Notes: generated by a model from the sequence alone, not told the origin. A DNA stretch of 54,657 nucleotides from Desulfocapsa sp. (GCA_021737265.1 JAIPEF010000005.1:1-54657); one strand, 5' to 3'. Shown: positions 27,430 to 37,337, counted from the stretch's first letter. A program made the numbers and translations.

Positions 27430-29187
27430 ATGAGCCTGAAAATATCCGTCATCACCCCCTCATATAACAGTGGTGCAACTCTTGAGAAGGCAATTCAAAG
27501 CGTCCTCGACCAGGAGTACACTGATTATGAACATATTATTGTTGACGGTGGTTCGACAGACAACACCATAGAAATTCTGGGAAAGTATCCACACCTCACG
27601 TGGATTTCAGAACCTGACACCGGCCAGGCGAATGCAATGAACAAAGGCTTTCGCATGTCACAGGGGGAAGTCATTGTTTACCTGAATGGTGATGACTATT
27701 TTCTCTGCGGCGCATTCTCAACTGTCGTCCCATATCTTGAACAGGGACACAAATTTGTTGTTGGTGATGTAGTCGTCCAGATGCCAAATGAATATTTCAT
27801 CAATGTCCCTGCCGTAGAGTTGTCTGACATGATACGCAACTGGGAGACCAACGCCTTCCCCAGCAACCCGGTCGGCTATTTTTATCTGCGTGAAGTGCAG
27901 GAGGCAGTTCCTTTTAATGAAGAATTGGACTGCATGATGGATCTGCACTTTCTGTTTGAATGTGCCACCAGATATGAATTTACAAAAATCAATGCCTTAC
28001 TGGGCGTATACAGATACCTGGAAGACACGAAAACCGGAGCAGACCAGAAAAACAGTGACTACTGGTCCCGGGAAAGTTTTCGCCTGGTGGACAAATATCT
28101 CTCTCTGATGTCTCCTGAATACCAGGAATTATATAAAAAAATGAGCGCTATCGGTTACCAGAATCGCAGGGAGTTCCAGGAAGGCGGTACGGGTATAACC
28201 CAGGAACAGGAGCACCCAAACCGGCCCCTGGGTAGAAGATTATTAAGGGCAGTCAGCCGAAGGGTAAAACACCTACTAGCCAAAGATACGCTGAATGAGC
28301 AGCAACAGGACAACAGTTTGTCCAGTCGGAAAACGTTATTATCCCTGCCCTCCAGCAGTACCATAGACGGTGAGATTGTAGATAATTATTACCAGCTCGA
28401 AGAAAATGAAACTGTTTACCTCATCTATCAAATGGGAAAAGTAGGCTCCTCCAGCATCTATAAAGCCCTCAAAGAGCATTACCCTTCTGTACCCATTTAC
28501 CATATTCATTTCCTTGAGCCAACACGTCTGCGAGACTCAATCACCTGGCATAACGAGAACAATTTCCCCCAACTCCCTGAGCATTTACTGGTATCAAAAA
28601 AGCTTGGGAAGCTTTTATCGGAAAATAAGGAGAAAATAAAATGGAAAATCATCTCTCTGGCCAGAGACCCCATATCGCTGCAGGCTTCCATCATTTTCCA
28701 GAACCTTGAAGAAGCCTTTTCACGAATCATCGACCGGGAAAAAGACCATGTCGACATGGAAAAAGCGACAGTAATGGTGGAGGAGTTTTTAAGCGACTAC
28801 GCAACCCGGGAAAGCCATTTTGTCAACTGGTTCGACAATGAAATCAAAGAGGTCTTCAGGATTGATATTTACGATTATCCATTTGATCAAGAACGCGGAT
28901 TTTCAATTATTGAAAAAGATAATGTGGATATACTTTTGCTGAAATTTGAAAAATTAAACGAATGTTTTACAGATGCATTTTTTCAATTCTCAGGAAGCAA
29001 AAACATACAACTGCCCCATGCAAATATTGGCTCAGACAAACAATATGGCGATGATTACAGAGAACTGACCAATGCATTGAAACTTCCAGGATCTCTTTGC
29101 AGGGATATATATGCCACCAAGCTGGTACAGCATTTTTACAGCCCACAGGAAGTAGATATTTTTATGAACAAGTGGCAGAAAAATTAA
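27430..29187 (+). CDS. GT2 - NKWYS/sulfotransferase-like fusion protein
   Basis: A 585-aa two-domain protein. Residues 1-220 form a short GT2 domain (KISVITPSYNSGATLEKAI, VDGGSTDNTIEIL, DTGQANAMNKG, YLNGDDYF). After a linker, residues about 315-585 match the putative capsular polysaccharide synthesis family whose C-terminus carries an NKW(YS) motif; here it ends FMNKWQKN. That domain has a P-loop-like IYQMGKVGSSSIYKAL and ISLARDPISLQAS, which resemble the 5'- and 3'-phosphate-binding loops of PAPS sulfotransferases. A bifunctional sugar-transfer plus sulfation enzyme is inferred. Sulfate donor use is unproven. Confidence 0.78.
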   Translation: MSLKISVITPSYNSGATLEKAIQSVLDQEYTDYEHIIVDGGSTDNTIEILGKYPHLTWISEPDTGQANAMNKGFRMSQGEVIVYLNGDDYFLCGAFSTVVPYLEQGHKFVVGDVVVQMPNEYFINVPAVELSDMIRNWETNAFPSNPVGYFYLREVQEAVPFNEELDCMMDLHFLFECATRYEFTKINALLGVYRYLEDTKTGADQKNSDYWSRESFRLVDKYLSLMSPEYQELYKKMSAIGYQNRREFQEGGTGITQEQEHPNRPLGRRLLRAVSRRVKHLLAKDTLNEQQQDNSLSSRKTLLSLPSSSTIDGEIVDNYYQLEENETVYLIYQMGKVGSSSIYKALKEHYPSVPIYHIHFLEPTRLRDSITWHNENNFPQLPEHLLVSKKLGKLLSENKEKIKWKIISLARDPISLQASIIFQNLEEAFSRIIDREKDHVDMEKATVMVEEFLSDYATRESHFVNWFDNEIKEVFRIDIYDYPFDQERGFSIIEKDNVDILLLKFEKLNECFTDAFFQFSGSKNIQLPHANIGSDKQYGDDYRELTNALKLPGSLCRDIYATKLVQHFYSPQEVDIFMNKWQKN

Positions 29188-29328
29188 TCAAAGCACTACG
29201 CACTGTTCGGCCCTCTGAAAAAGAGAGCCATGAAAAATAGCAGTCTTTTTTCTCTGACTGACCACAGTATAAAGGCCATAAAAAAGTGAATAGGAGTTTA
29301 AACCATAAACAGATACAGGAAACTTCAG

Positions 29329-30342
29329 ATGAGCAAGTTTATGAATCCGGAACCCACAGATTTGATAGAATTGAGTTTTGTTATCCCGGCTAAGGATGAA
29401 CAGGACACCCTGGAACCTCTTGCCCTACAGATTTTGAGTGTCGTAGGGTCAATGGGAAATAATTATAAGGTAAAAATCATCTTTGTCGATGATGGAAGTA
29501 CCGATGAGAGTTGGTCCATTATGGAAAACCTAGCTGATAAACACCAGGGACAAATATTTGCAATACGCTTACGTCGCAATTTTGGCAAGGCGGTTGCCCT
29601 TGAAGCGGGGTTTCGCAAATCCACTGGAAACATTATTTTCACAATGGACGCCGATCTTCAGGACGACCCAGCTGAAATACCCCGTTTTATTGAAGCGTTA
29701 GACAGTGGATTAGATCTTGTTTCAGGATGGAAAAAAAGGCGCCATGATCCCGCATCAAAGACCCTGCCATCTCGTTTGTTTAATAAGGTGACCGCTTGGA
29801 CAAGTGGAGTGCAACTACACGATTTCAACTGTGGTTATAAAGCTTATCGTCGAAAAGTAATTGAATCGGTGCGCCTTTATGGAGAACTCCATCGTTACAT
29901 CCCCGTACTTGCCCATGACGTGGGATTCCGAATTGGTGAGATAGAGGTTCAGCACCACCCACGAAAACACGGCACCTCTAAATATGGACTGGAAAGATAT
30001 GTTAGAGGATTGCTGGATCTCATTACAGTACTTGCCACAACTCGGTGGCTCCACAAACCCGGGCATCTCTTCGGTGGCTTAGGTGTACTCGCAGGCCTTA
30101 TCGGTGGCATGACTCTGACATATCTCACTACTCTATGGTTCCTTGATATTGGGCCGATTGGAAACAGGCCTTTATTATTACTTGGCGTAATGTTATGCAT
30201 TTTGTCTGTCCAATTAATATCATTTGGTGTTATTGGTGAATTTTTTATTCGAATTAAAAATCCAAGAGAAGGAACAAATTTAATCACCGAGATAGCAGGT
30301 ACAGATGATGAAGCAGCTAACAGCACCCCAGACGCAAAGTAA
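29329..30342 (+). CDS. GtrB/DPM1-like GT2 with two C-terminal TM helices
   Basis: A 337-aa polyprenyl-phosphate glycosyltransferase. The GT-A domain shows LSFVIPAKDEQDTLEPLA, FVDDGSTDESW, RRNFGKAVALEAGF and the MDADLQDDP metal motif. It is followed by the SRLFNKVTAWTSG and FNCGYKAYRR segments typical of GtrB and dolichyl-phosphate mannose synthase. Two TM helices lie at about residues 236-258 and 270-295. Such enzymes make undecaprenyl-phosphate sugars for later transfer by GT-C enzymes, several of which may be present in this window. AGGAAA precedes the ATG. Confidence 0.9.
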   Translation: MSKFMNPEPTDLIELSFVIPAKDEQDTLEPLALQILSVVGSMGNNYKVKIIFVDDGSTDESWSIMENLADKHQGQIFAIRLRRNFGKAVALEAGFRKSTGNIIFTMDADLQDDPAEIPRFIEALDSGLDLVSGWKKRRHDPASKTLPSRLFNKVTAWTSGVQLHDFNCGYKAYRRKVIESVRLYGELHRYIPVLAHDVGFRIGEIEVQHHPRKHGTSKYGLERYVRGLLDLITVLATTRWLHKPGHLFGGLGVLAGLIGGMTLTYLTTLWFLDIGPIGNRPLLLLGVMLCILSVQLISFGVIGEFFIRIKNPREGTNLITEIAGTDDEAANSTPDAK

Positions 30343-30351
30343 GGAATTACA

Positions 30352-30975
30352 ATGAAGAAAACTAGAATTGAAGGCGGTGTTGTTGTTGGTACTTCAGGGG
30401 GGAAATACGAGCTAAAAAACCCGATTGCACAGTACTTATTAAGGGGATTTGATAATGCAATTTCAGAGATGGCAGAACATATTTCACCATCCTCTATTCT
30501 AGAGATTGGATGTGGTGAAGGGCATGTCACCCAACTTCTTTTAAAACATACATCAGCAACTATTGTTGCAACGGATCTTTCAGCATCTGTGCTGTCTGAA
30601 ACGAAGAAATTGTTAGCATCAGAGAGAGTAAGCTATCTGGTCTCAGATATTGAAGAGCTTGAACCTTGGGCATCTCCCCCGGAAATGGTGGTCTGCTGTG
30701 AAGTGTTAGAACACCTGCAAGATCCTGAAAAAGCACTGCAGGCCTTACTGGCTCAACGGGCAGAGTGGTACATATTAAGCGTTCCAAGGGAACCCATATG
30801 GCGCATATTGAATAGTGCACGCGGTGCGTATATAAAGGACCTTGGAAACAGCCCCGGACATATCCAACACTGGAATAAACATAAATTTATCCGTTTTCTT
30901 GAACAAGGTGGTTTAAAGTGTAAGATGATACGTACACCATTACCCTGGACAGCAGTATTATGCCAAACATTCTGA
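30352..30975 (+). CDS. Class I SAM-dependent methyltransferase
   Basis: A 207-aa methyltransferase. Motif I is ILEIGCGEGHVTQLLL (about residues 47-62), followed by the acidic ATDLS that binds the ribose hydroxyls, then VVCCEVLEHLQDPEKAL. This is the Methyltransf_11/UbiG-like pattern for small-molecule or glycan methylation. AAGGA lies seven bases before the ATG. It is nine bases after the GtrB-like gene and seven bases before the flippase-like gene, implying an operon. Its substrate may be a lipid-linked sugar, but nothing in the sequence proves that. Confidence 0.87.
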   Translation: MKKTRIEGGVVVGTSGGKYELKNPIAQYLLRGFDNAISEMAEHISPSSILEIGCGEGHVTQLLLKHTSATIVATDLSASVLSETKKLLASERVSYLVSDIEELEPWASPPEMVVCCEVLEHLQDPEKALQALLAQRAEWYILSVPREPIWRILNSARGAYIKDLGNSPGHIQHWNKHKFIRFLEQGGLKCKMIRTPLPWTAVLCQTF

Positions 30976-30982
30976 GACTCTA

Positions 30983-31933
30983 TTGAAAATTTCCAACAAG
31001 TTATCAACGCACCTCCTGTTACATACCTTAGGAATATTGCTGGTTCTCCTTTCACTTGGCTATATCGGAACCCTGCTGTGGTCACAACGAGAGGTAATAC
31101 TTGCCTGGCGCCCTGACGCCAAAGATATTTCAATACTGCTCTTTTCCATCATGAGTTATGCTGCATCCGGAATGCTGCTGGCCAAAGCCTGGCATGAACT
31201 ACTGCTGTGGTCGGGTGAGGTAAATATTAGTAATGCCGACACGTGCTCTATTTACGGTCGCAGCCAAATTGCCAAGTATATTCCTGGGAATATCGCACAG
31301 TTAGTTGGACGACATGTCATCGGTCGACAACGCGGATGGTCACATATTGCACTTGTAATTTCCAGCACAATGGAAATGGTATCCCTTCTTTTTGTCACAT
31401 CTATAATTGCAATAATCGGGTTATCGTTGACAGAAGTAGCAGTGGATCGATTGAGTTTACCCTTACTTACCTTACTTGCATGTGGCTTACTTGCTGGAAT
31501 CATGTCTGTGTTGTATACAGGCCCACGTATTGTTAAGCATCGTTGGCCGGAGATCGCTCTCAAACTCCATAATTGCAGTACCATCAGCCTCTGGAAAACC
31601 AGTTTTTTTCATATACTTTTTTTTGGAGTAAGCGGTCTGATTTTTTTTCTCATAGGGTTTGTTGTTCTTGGCCAACCCTTTCCGCCCTCATTGTGGCCGG
31701 GTGTCTTTGGATTAGTTGCGTTTGCCTGGGTGGTTGGTATCGTTACACCAGGAGCACCTTCTGGGATCGGAGTAAGGGAGGGAGTGCTGGCCTTGGGGTT
31801 AGTGAATATTACTACAACAAGCGAGATGTTGCTGATTGTCGGATTGTTTCGTTTAGTGACAGTATCAGGTGATATCGTATTTTTCCTCGCTGCAACCGGG
31901 TTTTCATACTACCGGACCTCATCTTCTGCTTGA
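30983..31933 (+). CDS. UPF0104 / lysylphosphatidylglycerol synthase TM-region flippase-like protein
   Basis: A 316-aa polytopic protein with about eight TM segments. It matches the UPF0104 (YbhN/AglD-type, LPG synthase TM) family: the GRSQIAKYIPGNIAQLVGRH block after the second to third helix and the TPGAPSGIGVREGVLAL block near the C-terminus are diagnostic. Relatives are linked to flipping lipids or to glycosyl transfer. The start is TTG at 30983, close behind the methyltransferase stop. Its adjacency to a GtrB-like enzyme suggests handling of undecaprenyl-phosphate sugars, as an inference. Confidence 0.82.
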   Translation: MKISNKLSTHLLLHTLGILLVLLSLGYIGTLLWSQREVILAWRPDAKDISILLFSIMSYAASGMLLAKAWHELLLWSGEVNISNADTCSIYGRSQIAKYIPGNIAQLVGRHVIGRQRGWSHIALVISSTMEMVSLLFVTSIIAIIGLSLTEVAVDRLSLPLLTLLACGLLAGIMSVLYTGPRIVKHRWPEIALKLHNCSTISLWKTSFFHILFFGVSGLIFFLIGFVVLGQPFPPSLWPGVFGLVAFAWVVGIVTPGAPSGIGVREGVLALGLVNITTTSEMLLIVGLFRLVTVSGDIVFFLAATGFSYYRTSSSA

Positions 31934-31979
31934 ATTGTATACGTTCTCAATTCAAACAGGTAAGACGAGTTCTTGAAAA

Positions 31980-33446
31980 CTATCTTTTCTCTCCTTCACT
32001 GACACATCCCTTTTCATTTAAGTAAGTAACAATGGGTTGGATGTCAAACAAATCAGTTTTGGGTAGACTTCTTATATTACATGGATCAAAAGGCTGCCAT
32101 CCCCCTTTCGGACTTAAAACGATCGACTTAACTTCGCGATTGTCTGACAATAGAAAACTAATCGTTGGTAACGTCCATGACCATGACATTTTTTTGAAAT
32201 TCAGGTAGCTTTGTTTTGACAATAAATTCTTTAATTCTATTTGTGAGACAATTCCCACTCTGTTATTAACAAGAGAGTCAAAAGTTCTTATATATCTAGA
32301 CCATTGATAGATACCGACAGCATGCATAAGAAGAACACCGGCGGCAAACAGAGCAACCAGCGTAAAAATATTTCGATTTATCCAAAATAGAATTAAAGCA
32401 GGTTTCCATATTGTTACGAGAACAAGGAGAGACAGAGGAAATGATACTAAAGTTGAGTTTGCCCTGGCTGCAAATTGTGTAACTACACCATAAAAACCAG
32501 CATCAACAACCGTAAATATCAACATAGCAAAACAGCTCAATGCAAATAACCAAATTATCACTCCTTTTGCCCTTCTGTTAACATCAGCATCTCCTTTTAT
32601 TCCTAAAACGGACAACCCACCAAGACAACAAAAGAATAAAATTGCTGAAATCGTTGTGGTATTAAAACCATTCCAGTACACCCACCTCAGATCAATTAAT
32701 TGCCTCAGAAATCCGGAGCGGTTATCCATTGCACGTGGATATATAATATAATTAAGATCAATAATGGTAACCAATACAAACCAGAACGACAATAACACGT
32801 AATACGTTTTTCCCAGTTTTCCCCTGCCTCTTAACTGAAGTAACGCCGCAAATGCGAGTATTGGGGCAAGAAACGCCATCGATTCATGCAAATAAGCTGA
32901 AGGAATTGAAAGGATACAGATTAAAAGCATCATCCTAACACTGCCCGAACGAAACATAATTAAATAGAAAAGGACCCAGAAATACCCGGCAGCAATGGGG
33001 GCATCTGTAACTACAGGAAAGAAGGAGGCTAGTGTACCGATTAAAAAATGTAGAAGAGGGAATATAATAAATATTCTTTTTTCAACAGGAAGAATCAGAT
33101 AACAGATGAGTACCTGAAAGAAAGGAAGGAATAGCAATGTCATGCCAAATACTACAGATAAAAAATAAATATTCGACACCCCTAAATATCTAAATATCAG
33201 AACAGGGGCCTGTTGCATTATCTGCACAGTTCTTGATGAAGGTTCAACGAGATAAAATGTACTCCTGGTTATTACCTGAAATAAATAATGTGCACTATCT
33301 GCGTAATAGGCCAGCAAAGAAAAAGAAGCATAAATATACAGAAAAGATACACCAACAAAAATACAGAGAATCACATTACCAAGTTGCCTTTCTTCAGAAG
33401 ATGAAATATATTTATTGTTGCATTTATATAAAGATGTGGGGAACAT
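31980..33446 (-). CDS. Polytopic membrane protein of polysaccharide locus, function unknown
   Basis: A 488-aa protein with about ten to eleven TM segments. A first periplasmic loop carries YYADSAHYLFQVI and a later loop has FPVVTDAPIAAGYF. The C-terminal about 80 residues (after SRYIRTFDSL) are hydrophilic. It could be a GT-C enzyme or a chain polymerase, but no family motif is recognised. A strong ribosome site AAGGAG (33456-33461) precedes the ATG. It converges with the flippase-like gene, with 46 bp between their stops. Codon use and AT content look richer than in flanking genes (by eye). Confidence 0.6.
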   Translation of the reverse strand: MFPTSLYKCNNKYISSSEERQLGNVILCIFVGVSFLYIYASFSLLAYYADSAHYLFQVITRSTFYLVEPSSRTVQIMQQAPVLIFRYLGVSNIYFLSVVFGMTLLFLPFFQVLICYLILPVEKRIFIIFPLLHFLIGTLASFFPVVTDAPIAAGYFWVLFYLIMFRSGSVRMMLLICILSIPSAYLHESMAFLAPILAFAALLQLRGRGKLGKTYYVLLSFWFVLVTIIDLNYIIYPRAMDNRSGFLRQLIDLRWVYWNGFNTTTISAILFFCCLGGLSVLGIKGDADVNRRAKGVIIWLFALSCFAMLIFTVVDAGFYGVVTQFAARANSTLVSFPLSLLVLVTIWKPALILFWINRNIFTLVALFAAGVLLMHAVGIYQWSRYIRTFDSLVNNRVGIVSQIELKNLLSKQSYLNFKKMSWSWTLPTISFLLSDNREVKSIVLSPKGGWQPFDPCNIRSLPKTDLFDIQPIVTYLNEKGCVSEGEKR

Positions 33447-33799
33447 ATATTATATCTCCTTATCTACATAACAGTAACTAACTAACAAAGCTATTTCCTC
33501 ATCTTTTTTTATCACACGAGAAGGAAAAAGATATTTTTATTAAATCTTTAACAGGAAACTTAATTTGTTAATATTAAAATTAATGTATGTTTTTTTTATT
33601 ATTAGTTTCATTTGAGAATCGTATCATGTATTAAAAAATGGTGAGAACAAACATGTCATTTCATAAACCTGAGTCATTTGCATAAACTAACTCAGCTATT
33701 CTAAGAAATTTGCCGATAAAATCAACGTCTATTACTTTTTCTGTTGGGAGTTAAAAGAGAAAATGTCTTATTATTACCACAAAAAATATACTCAAATTT
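33447..33799. other. AT-rich gene-free stretch
   Basis: A 353-bp gap between two minus-strand genes. It is visibly AT-rich. It contains the AAGGAG ribosome site of the downstream gene and a small inverted repeat CTGAGT...ACTCAG near 33670-33700. I see no ORF, RNA gene or copy of the dispersed repeat. A promoter for the 31980-33446 gene probably lies here, unassigned. Confidence 0.5.
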
Positions 33800-34768
33800 C
33801 TAACTTCGATTAGAGGAATCAAACTGAGAACATTTTTCAATTTCAAAAAGCCATGAAGAACAATAAGAAATTGTCTTTCCTGTCAACGTATTGAGAACCG
33901 TAACACGCTTTCCCATCAACAACCCAAGAAGTAGGGCATGAAGACGAGAAGTGATTACATGTTCAACAGGGGAAAATCGGACAATGGCACGCCGAATTAA
34001 CCGGTGAGATTCCACCGCCAACAGGCGCCGTGGAATCCCGAAAGGATTACCCGCTGCCATACCTGCAGCAACTATTGCCAATATGCCCGTATCAGTGATT
34101 CCCAGCAAATCTGACCAATCGATAAATCTGCGACGTTGCTGCTCCACTGCTGCCGGCAGCTGCATCCCTTCCCGGTCTTTGCGAATCAAATAGAGCACTC
34201 CCTCACCATCTGCAACAGGGAAGGACTTATTCTCCAGCGGCCACAGGGCGTGAACCATATCAGGCAAAAGAGAGATTGAGGTACAACCCCAGCCGCTGGC
34301 CATATCAAAACTTCGCTGATCACGTAAACAGAGATGGAGATCCTTGTGAGAGCGGGACACCGCTACTGCCCGCTGCTCCGCTTCAGGGTCTTGAAAGTAG
34401 ATGCTCTGTGGCAGCACCACAATACGATTCTCCGGGAAATCGCGAATGACCTGCTCACGTAATCGTTGATGATGTGGATAGAGATCACCTAAATGACCTC
34501 CCCCCTGGCAAATGATCACATCCCCCGGATTAATCGCTGCCTGTGCTCTGGAGGTTCGATAGTCCCAGGTACTTGCGCGATAAATGATTCGCATACCATG
34601 GCTATTAAAGAAGCGCTCTGCTCCCCACTGGATCAAATGATCACCAATATTTCGATGGATGGGCTCATCCACCAGGGCAATTCTCGATCCGGGTGCAACC
34701 AGGTACAGAATATCATCCAACTTTGTCTTGAGATTCTGCATCACCGTTTCCAGCTTCGCCACGATCAC
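33800..34768 (-). CDS. Polysaccharide pyruvyltransferase family protein (ExoV/CsaB-like)
   Basis: A 322-aa GT-B-like enzyme that adds a pyruvate ketal to a sugar, using PEP as donor (PF04230 family knowledge). Motifs: DEPIHRNIGDHLIQWGAERFF at about 34-54 (only RNIGDHLIQWG is diagnostic), IICQGGGHLGDLYPHH, RIVVLPQSIYFQD, CLRDQRSF, and the C-terminal VITSRLHALLLGLLMGKRV. The start is GTG, overlapping the stop of the wzx-like gene (GTGA). Pyruvylation would add acidic charge to the exported glycan. Confidence in the family is high; the sugar target is unknown. Confidence 0.88.
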   Translation of the reverse strand: MIVAKLETVMQNLKTKLDDILYLVAPGSRIALVDEPIHRNIGDHLIQWGAERFFNSHGMRIIYRASTWDYRTSRAQAAINPGDVIICQGGGHLGDLYPHHQRLREQVIRDFPENRIVVLPQSIYFQDPEAEQRAVAVSRSHKDLHLCLRDQRSFDMASGWGCTSISLLPDMVHALWPLENKSFPVADGEGVLYLIRKDREGMQLPAAVEQQRRRFIDWSDLLGITDTGILAIVAAGMAAGNPFGIPRRLLAVESHRLIRRAIVRFSPVEHVITSRLHALLLGLLMGKRVTVLNTLTGKTISYCSSWLFEIEKCSQFDSSNRS

Positions 34769-36243
34769 ACCTCTCTTCCTTTTTCATCCAAGCACTTTGT
34801 GCTCAGACGTTTTATCAGCCACAATCGTTCCTCTCTACTGAAAACCCCAAATGCTACTGTCGTGACCATCAGAATCAACATTGCGACACAAAGACTAATG
34901 ATCGGATAGCTCTCATTTAACAAGCCATAACCAACGACAACCGATATTGCAACGCAAGCGGGCCTTAACATAGTCTTATATACATTGAGACACCCCGTTC
35001 GAAGGAGTACGCCAATGATGGCAATAGTCCACAAAAAAACACCAAGCAAAAGGGCCACCACTCCTCCAAAAACTCCGTAGGCAGGTATTAGCAAAAAGGC
35101 AGCTACGGACACACCTCCTGCACCTGCCAAGGCACAAACGAGTGCAGTTAAATGGTAATTCCTGGCAAGTAACACATGGGAGAGAGTCGCACCCCAAATC
35201 AATGGAGCAAGTGCCACCATTGTTAAACCCATCAGGTCACCAGCCATTACATAATCTGGACCAAGCAAATACAGGATAACCATCGGTCCAAATTCCATCC
35301 AGAAAACAGTAAGGACAATTCCAAGGAGCCACCCCACCTTGGATACTAATTCAGCATAACGTTTCGTGAATGTCCCAAACTCCTGCTCACGGCTCAGCGC
35401 CGGCAAAGCAGCGAACCCTATACTCCACCCAATGGAACTAAACACAAACAAAGCGTTAAGGACGACGGCCAATTGCCCGAGCCCTTCAGGATTGGAAGCT
35501 AAATGGGGGTAAAAAAGCAGAGGCCCAATCATGAGAAAATTGGTAATTCCAGACAGCAGACCAAGGGGCAAACCACGGCGAAAGAGCATAGCGAGAGGGC
35601 GCAGATTCCACAGAGGATGAATCGGTAAAGGAATGCGTTGAATCAACATCAGAGCCAGAGCAGCCTCTGCACACCAAATTAGGCTATGAGTAATGGCTAC
35701 CATAAACAGACCGGCGCCCCCTAGTAACAGGCAAATAACCAGACCTAATTCAACAGGACGCCAGAAGAGATTGAGCAGCAGGACAACCCTTGATCGTCCC
35801 ACTACAATAAAAACCTCATGTGACCAGAAGTAGAGTCCCCTGCCAATCAAGGCAAAACTGAGGACTCCAAGAATAGTCCTTACCCGCCAACTGTCATGCA
35901 ATCCCCATATACTGCAGAGAAAGATACAAATCGTTAGAGTCACAACCACCAGCCTCAAAGCCAGTGTCTGTTTCATCATTTGCGAGAGTTCGCTTGATCC
36001 CCGACTTGCAGCCTGAGCCAGCATCACGTTCCCCCCAAGACTCCCAAAAATAAGCAGTGAGAGATAAAAGGATTGGCCGTAGCTGAACAAACCATAATCT
36101 GCAGAGCCAAGGAACCGCGCCAGAACAATGACATAAACAACACGAACAAGTACTTCAACGATACGCGCACTATAGAGCCAGGCAGCACTTTCCAGAACAG
36201 CAAAGAGACGAGTGGAGTCACTACTGGAATGTGTCGTGCTCAT
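34765..36243 (-). CDS. wzx: Wzx-type polysaccharide flippase (MOP superfamily)
   Basis: A 492-aa integral inner-membrane protein with about 14 hydrophobic segments. It starts with an amphipathic segment and RFLGSADYGLFSYGQSF, the conserved helix-2 pattern of Wzx/RfbX proteins that flip undecaprenyl-diphosphate-linked repeat units. The length is normal for the family. It overlaps the pyruvyltransferase gene by four bases, so modification and export are likely co-expressed. No clear Wzy polymerase or Wzz is recognised nearby; one of the unassigned polytopic proteins could fill that role. Confidence 0.87.
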   Translation of the reverse strand: MSTTHSSSDSTRLFAVLESAAWLYSARIVEVLVRVVYVIVLARFLGSADYGLFSYGQSFYLSLLIFGSLGGNVMLAQAASRGSSELSQMMKQTLALRLVVVTLTICIFLCSIWGLHDSWRVRTILGVLSFALIGRGLYFWSHEVFIVVGRSRVVLLLNLFWRPVELGLVICLLLGGAGLFMVAITHSLIWCAEAALALMLIQRIPLPIHPLWNLRPLAMLFRRGLPLGLLSGITNFLMIGPLLFYPHLASNPEGLGQLAVVLNALFVFSSIGWSIGFAALPALSREQEFGTFTKRYAELVSKVGWLLGIVLTVFWMEFGPMVILYLLGPDYVMAGDLMGLTMVALAPLIWGATLSHVLLARNYHLTALVCALAGAGGVSVAAFLLIPAYGVFGGVVALLLGVFLWTIAIIGVLLRTGCLNVYKTMLRPACVAISVVVGYGLLNESYPIISLCVAMLILMVTTVAFGVFSREERLWLIKRLSTKCLDEKGREV

Positions 36244-36295
36244 GGGAATGGATACCCAGGCAAAAAAGGTGTGTTTACGAGAACGACAGTATTCA

Positions 36296-37324
36296 TCAGC
36301 GCCAGGGAAAAGAATATGAGTTGTTAAAAATACGTCGAAAACTTATTTCCAGCAGCCTGACAAGAAAACCACTACCATATCCAAGATGAACTACTGCAGT
36401 GGTGACAGGTACAATTCCCAAGGCTCCAAGGCGCCTTACGCTGACAACACCAAGCAGACCATTAAAAAGCAACGCGACAACATAAATAATGACTGGAAAT
36501 GCAAGAATCGGTGTACCGGGCCACCAGGGGAAAGCCAGGAGCGCTGTCAGGAGAACCAGAGTTAACAAGGCTGGAAACAGATGTGCTGGTTCAATTGCAT
36601 CAGGAGCCAGACGAAGAATATCAATCCGTGCCCGGCCAGATAGAAATGTCTGGTACCAGAAAGAGCGCAGCGTTCCCCGTCGATGATGCCAGACGATTGC
36701 TTTCGGCGCATAGTGAATGCGATAACCATGACGCCTGATCCGTTGCTCAAGTTCTTTCTCCTCACCACGACAATTCAAACGCTTGTCAAACAAACCAACC
36801 TCTTCCAGAACACTACGCCTGATTGCCAGATTGCACGCTGCGGGGGAATATCTTGCCAATGCTGTTTGCTGGCGCACATTTCCCGTTGCAATAAGAGATC
36901 GCAGGGTGTAATCCAAGGACAGAGCAAACACGCCGTCATCTGCAGGTGCCACGTCTGGCCCTCCGACACATGCCACTTCTGCTTCTGCAAATGGTTCGAG
37001 TAAGTGCTTAAGCCAATCCTCCAATGCTACAGCATCTGCATCAATAAAGACAACGACTTTACCACAGCCCTCATTGATGCCTTTATTGCGTGCACACGAT
37101 ACTCCGCAATTCTCCTTGAAGGCATGAACACTTATTCTGGGATCATCATACTTCTGTAAAAGCTCCGGCGTGCCATCACTGGAGCCATCGTCAATCACCA
37201 GTAACTCAAAATCAGTGCAGGTCTGTCTCAGTACACTGTCGATACAGGCCTCTATTGTCTCAACCTCGTTATAGGTAGTAATGACAATGCTGGCACTCAA
37301 CTCCCTGTTTGTGTCAATGCTCAT
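36296..37324 (-). CDS. GT2 family glycosyltransferase with C-terminal TM segments
   Basis: A 342-aa GT-A enzyme. Core motifs: SIVITTYNEVETIEACIDS, VIDDGSSDGTPELL, CARNKGI, the metal site VFIDADAVAL, then CRGEEKELEQRIRRHGYR in the acceptor region. Two or three hydrophobic segments at about residues 240-310 anchor it to the membrane. It is read in the same direction as the PP-loop pair upstream and wzx downstream, with short gaps (13 and 52 bp). Sugar specificity is unknown. Confidence 0.87.
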   Translation of the reverse strand: MSIDTNRELSASIVITTYNEVETIEACIDSVLRQTCTDFELLVIDDGSSDGTPELLQKYDDPRISVHAFKENCGVSCARNKGINEGCGKVVVFIDADAVALEDWLKHLLEPFAEAEVACVGGPDVAPADDGVFALSLDYTLRSLIATGNVRQQTALARYSPAACNLAIRRSVLEEVGLFDKRLNCRGEEKELEQRIRRHGYRIHYAPKAIVWHHRRGTLRSFWYQTFLSGRARIDILRLAPDAIEPAHLFPALLTLVLLTALLAFPWWPGTPILAFPVIIYVVALLFNGLLGVVSVRRLGALGIVPVTTAVVHLGYGSGFLVRLLEISFRRIFNNSYSFPWR

Positions 37325-37337
37325 TGCTTCTTTACCA

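Noticed and set aside
29209..29228. Possible terminator hairpin GGCCCTCT/AGAGAGCC after the GT2-NKWYS gene
   Set aside because: The stem has a mismatch and no T-run follows directly; the next T-run is over 20 bases away.
33461..33488. Promoter-like TTGTTA-16-TAGATA before the 31980-33446 gene
   Set aside because: The -10 would overlap the AAGGAG ribosome site, so the transcript would lack it.
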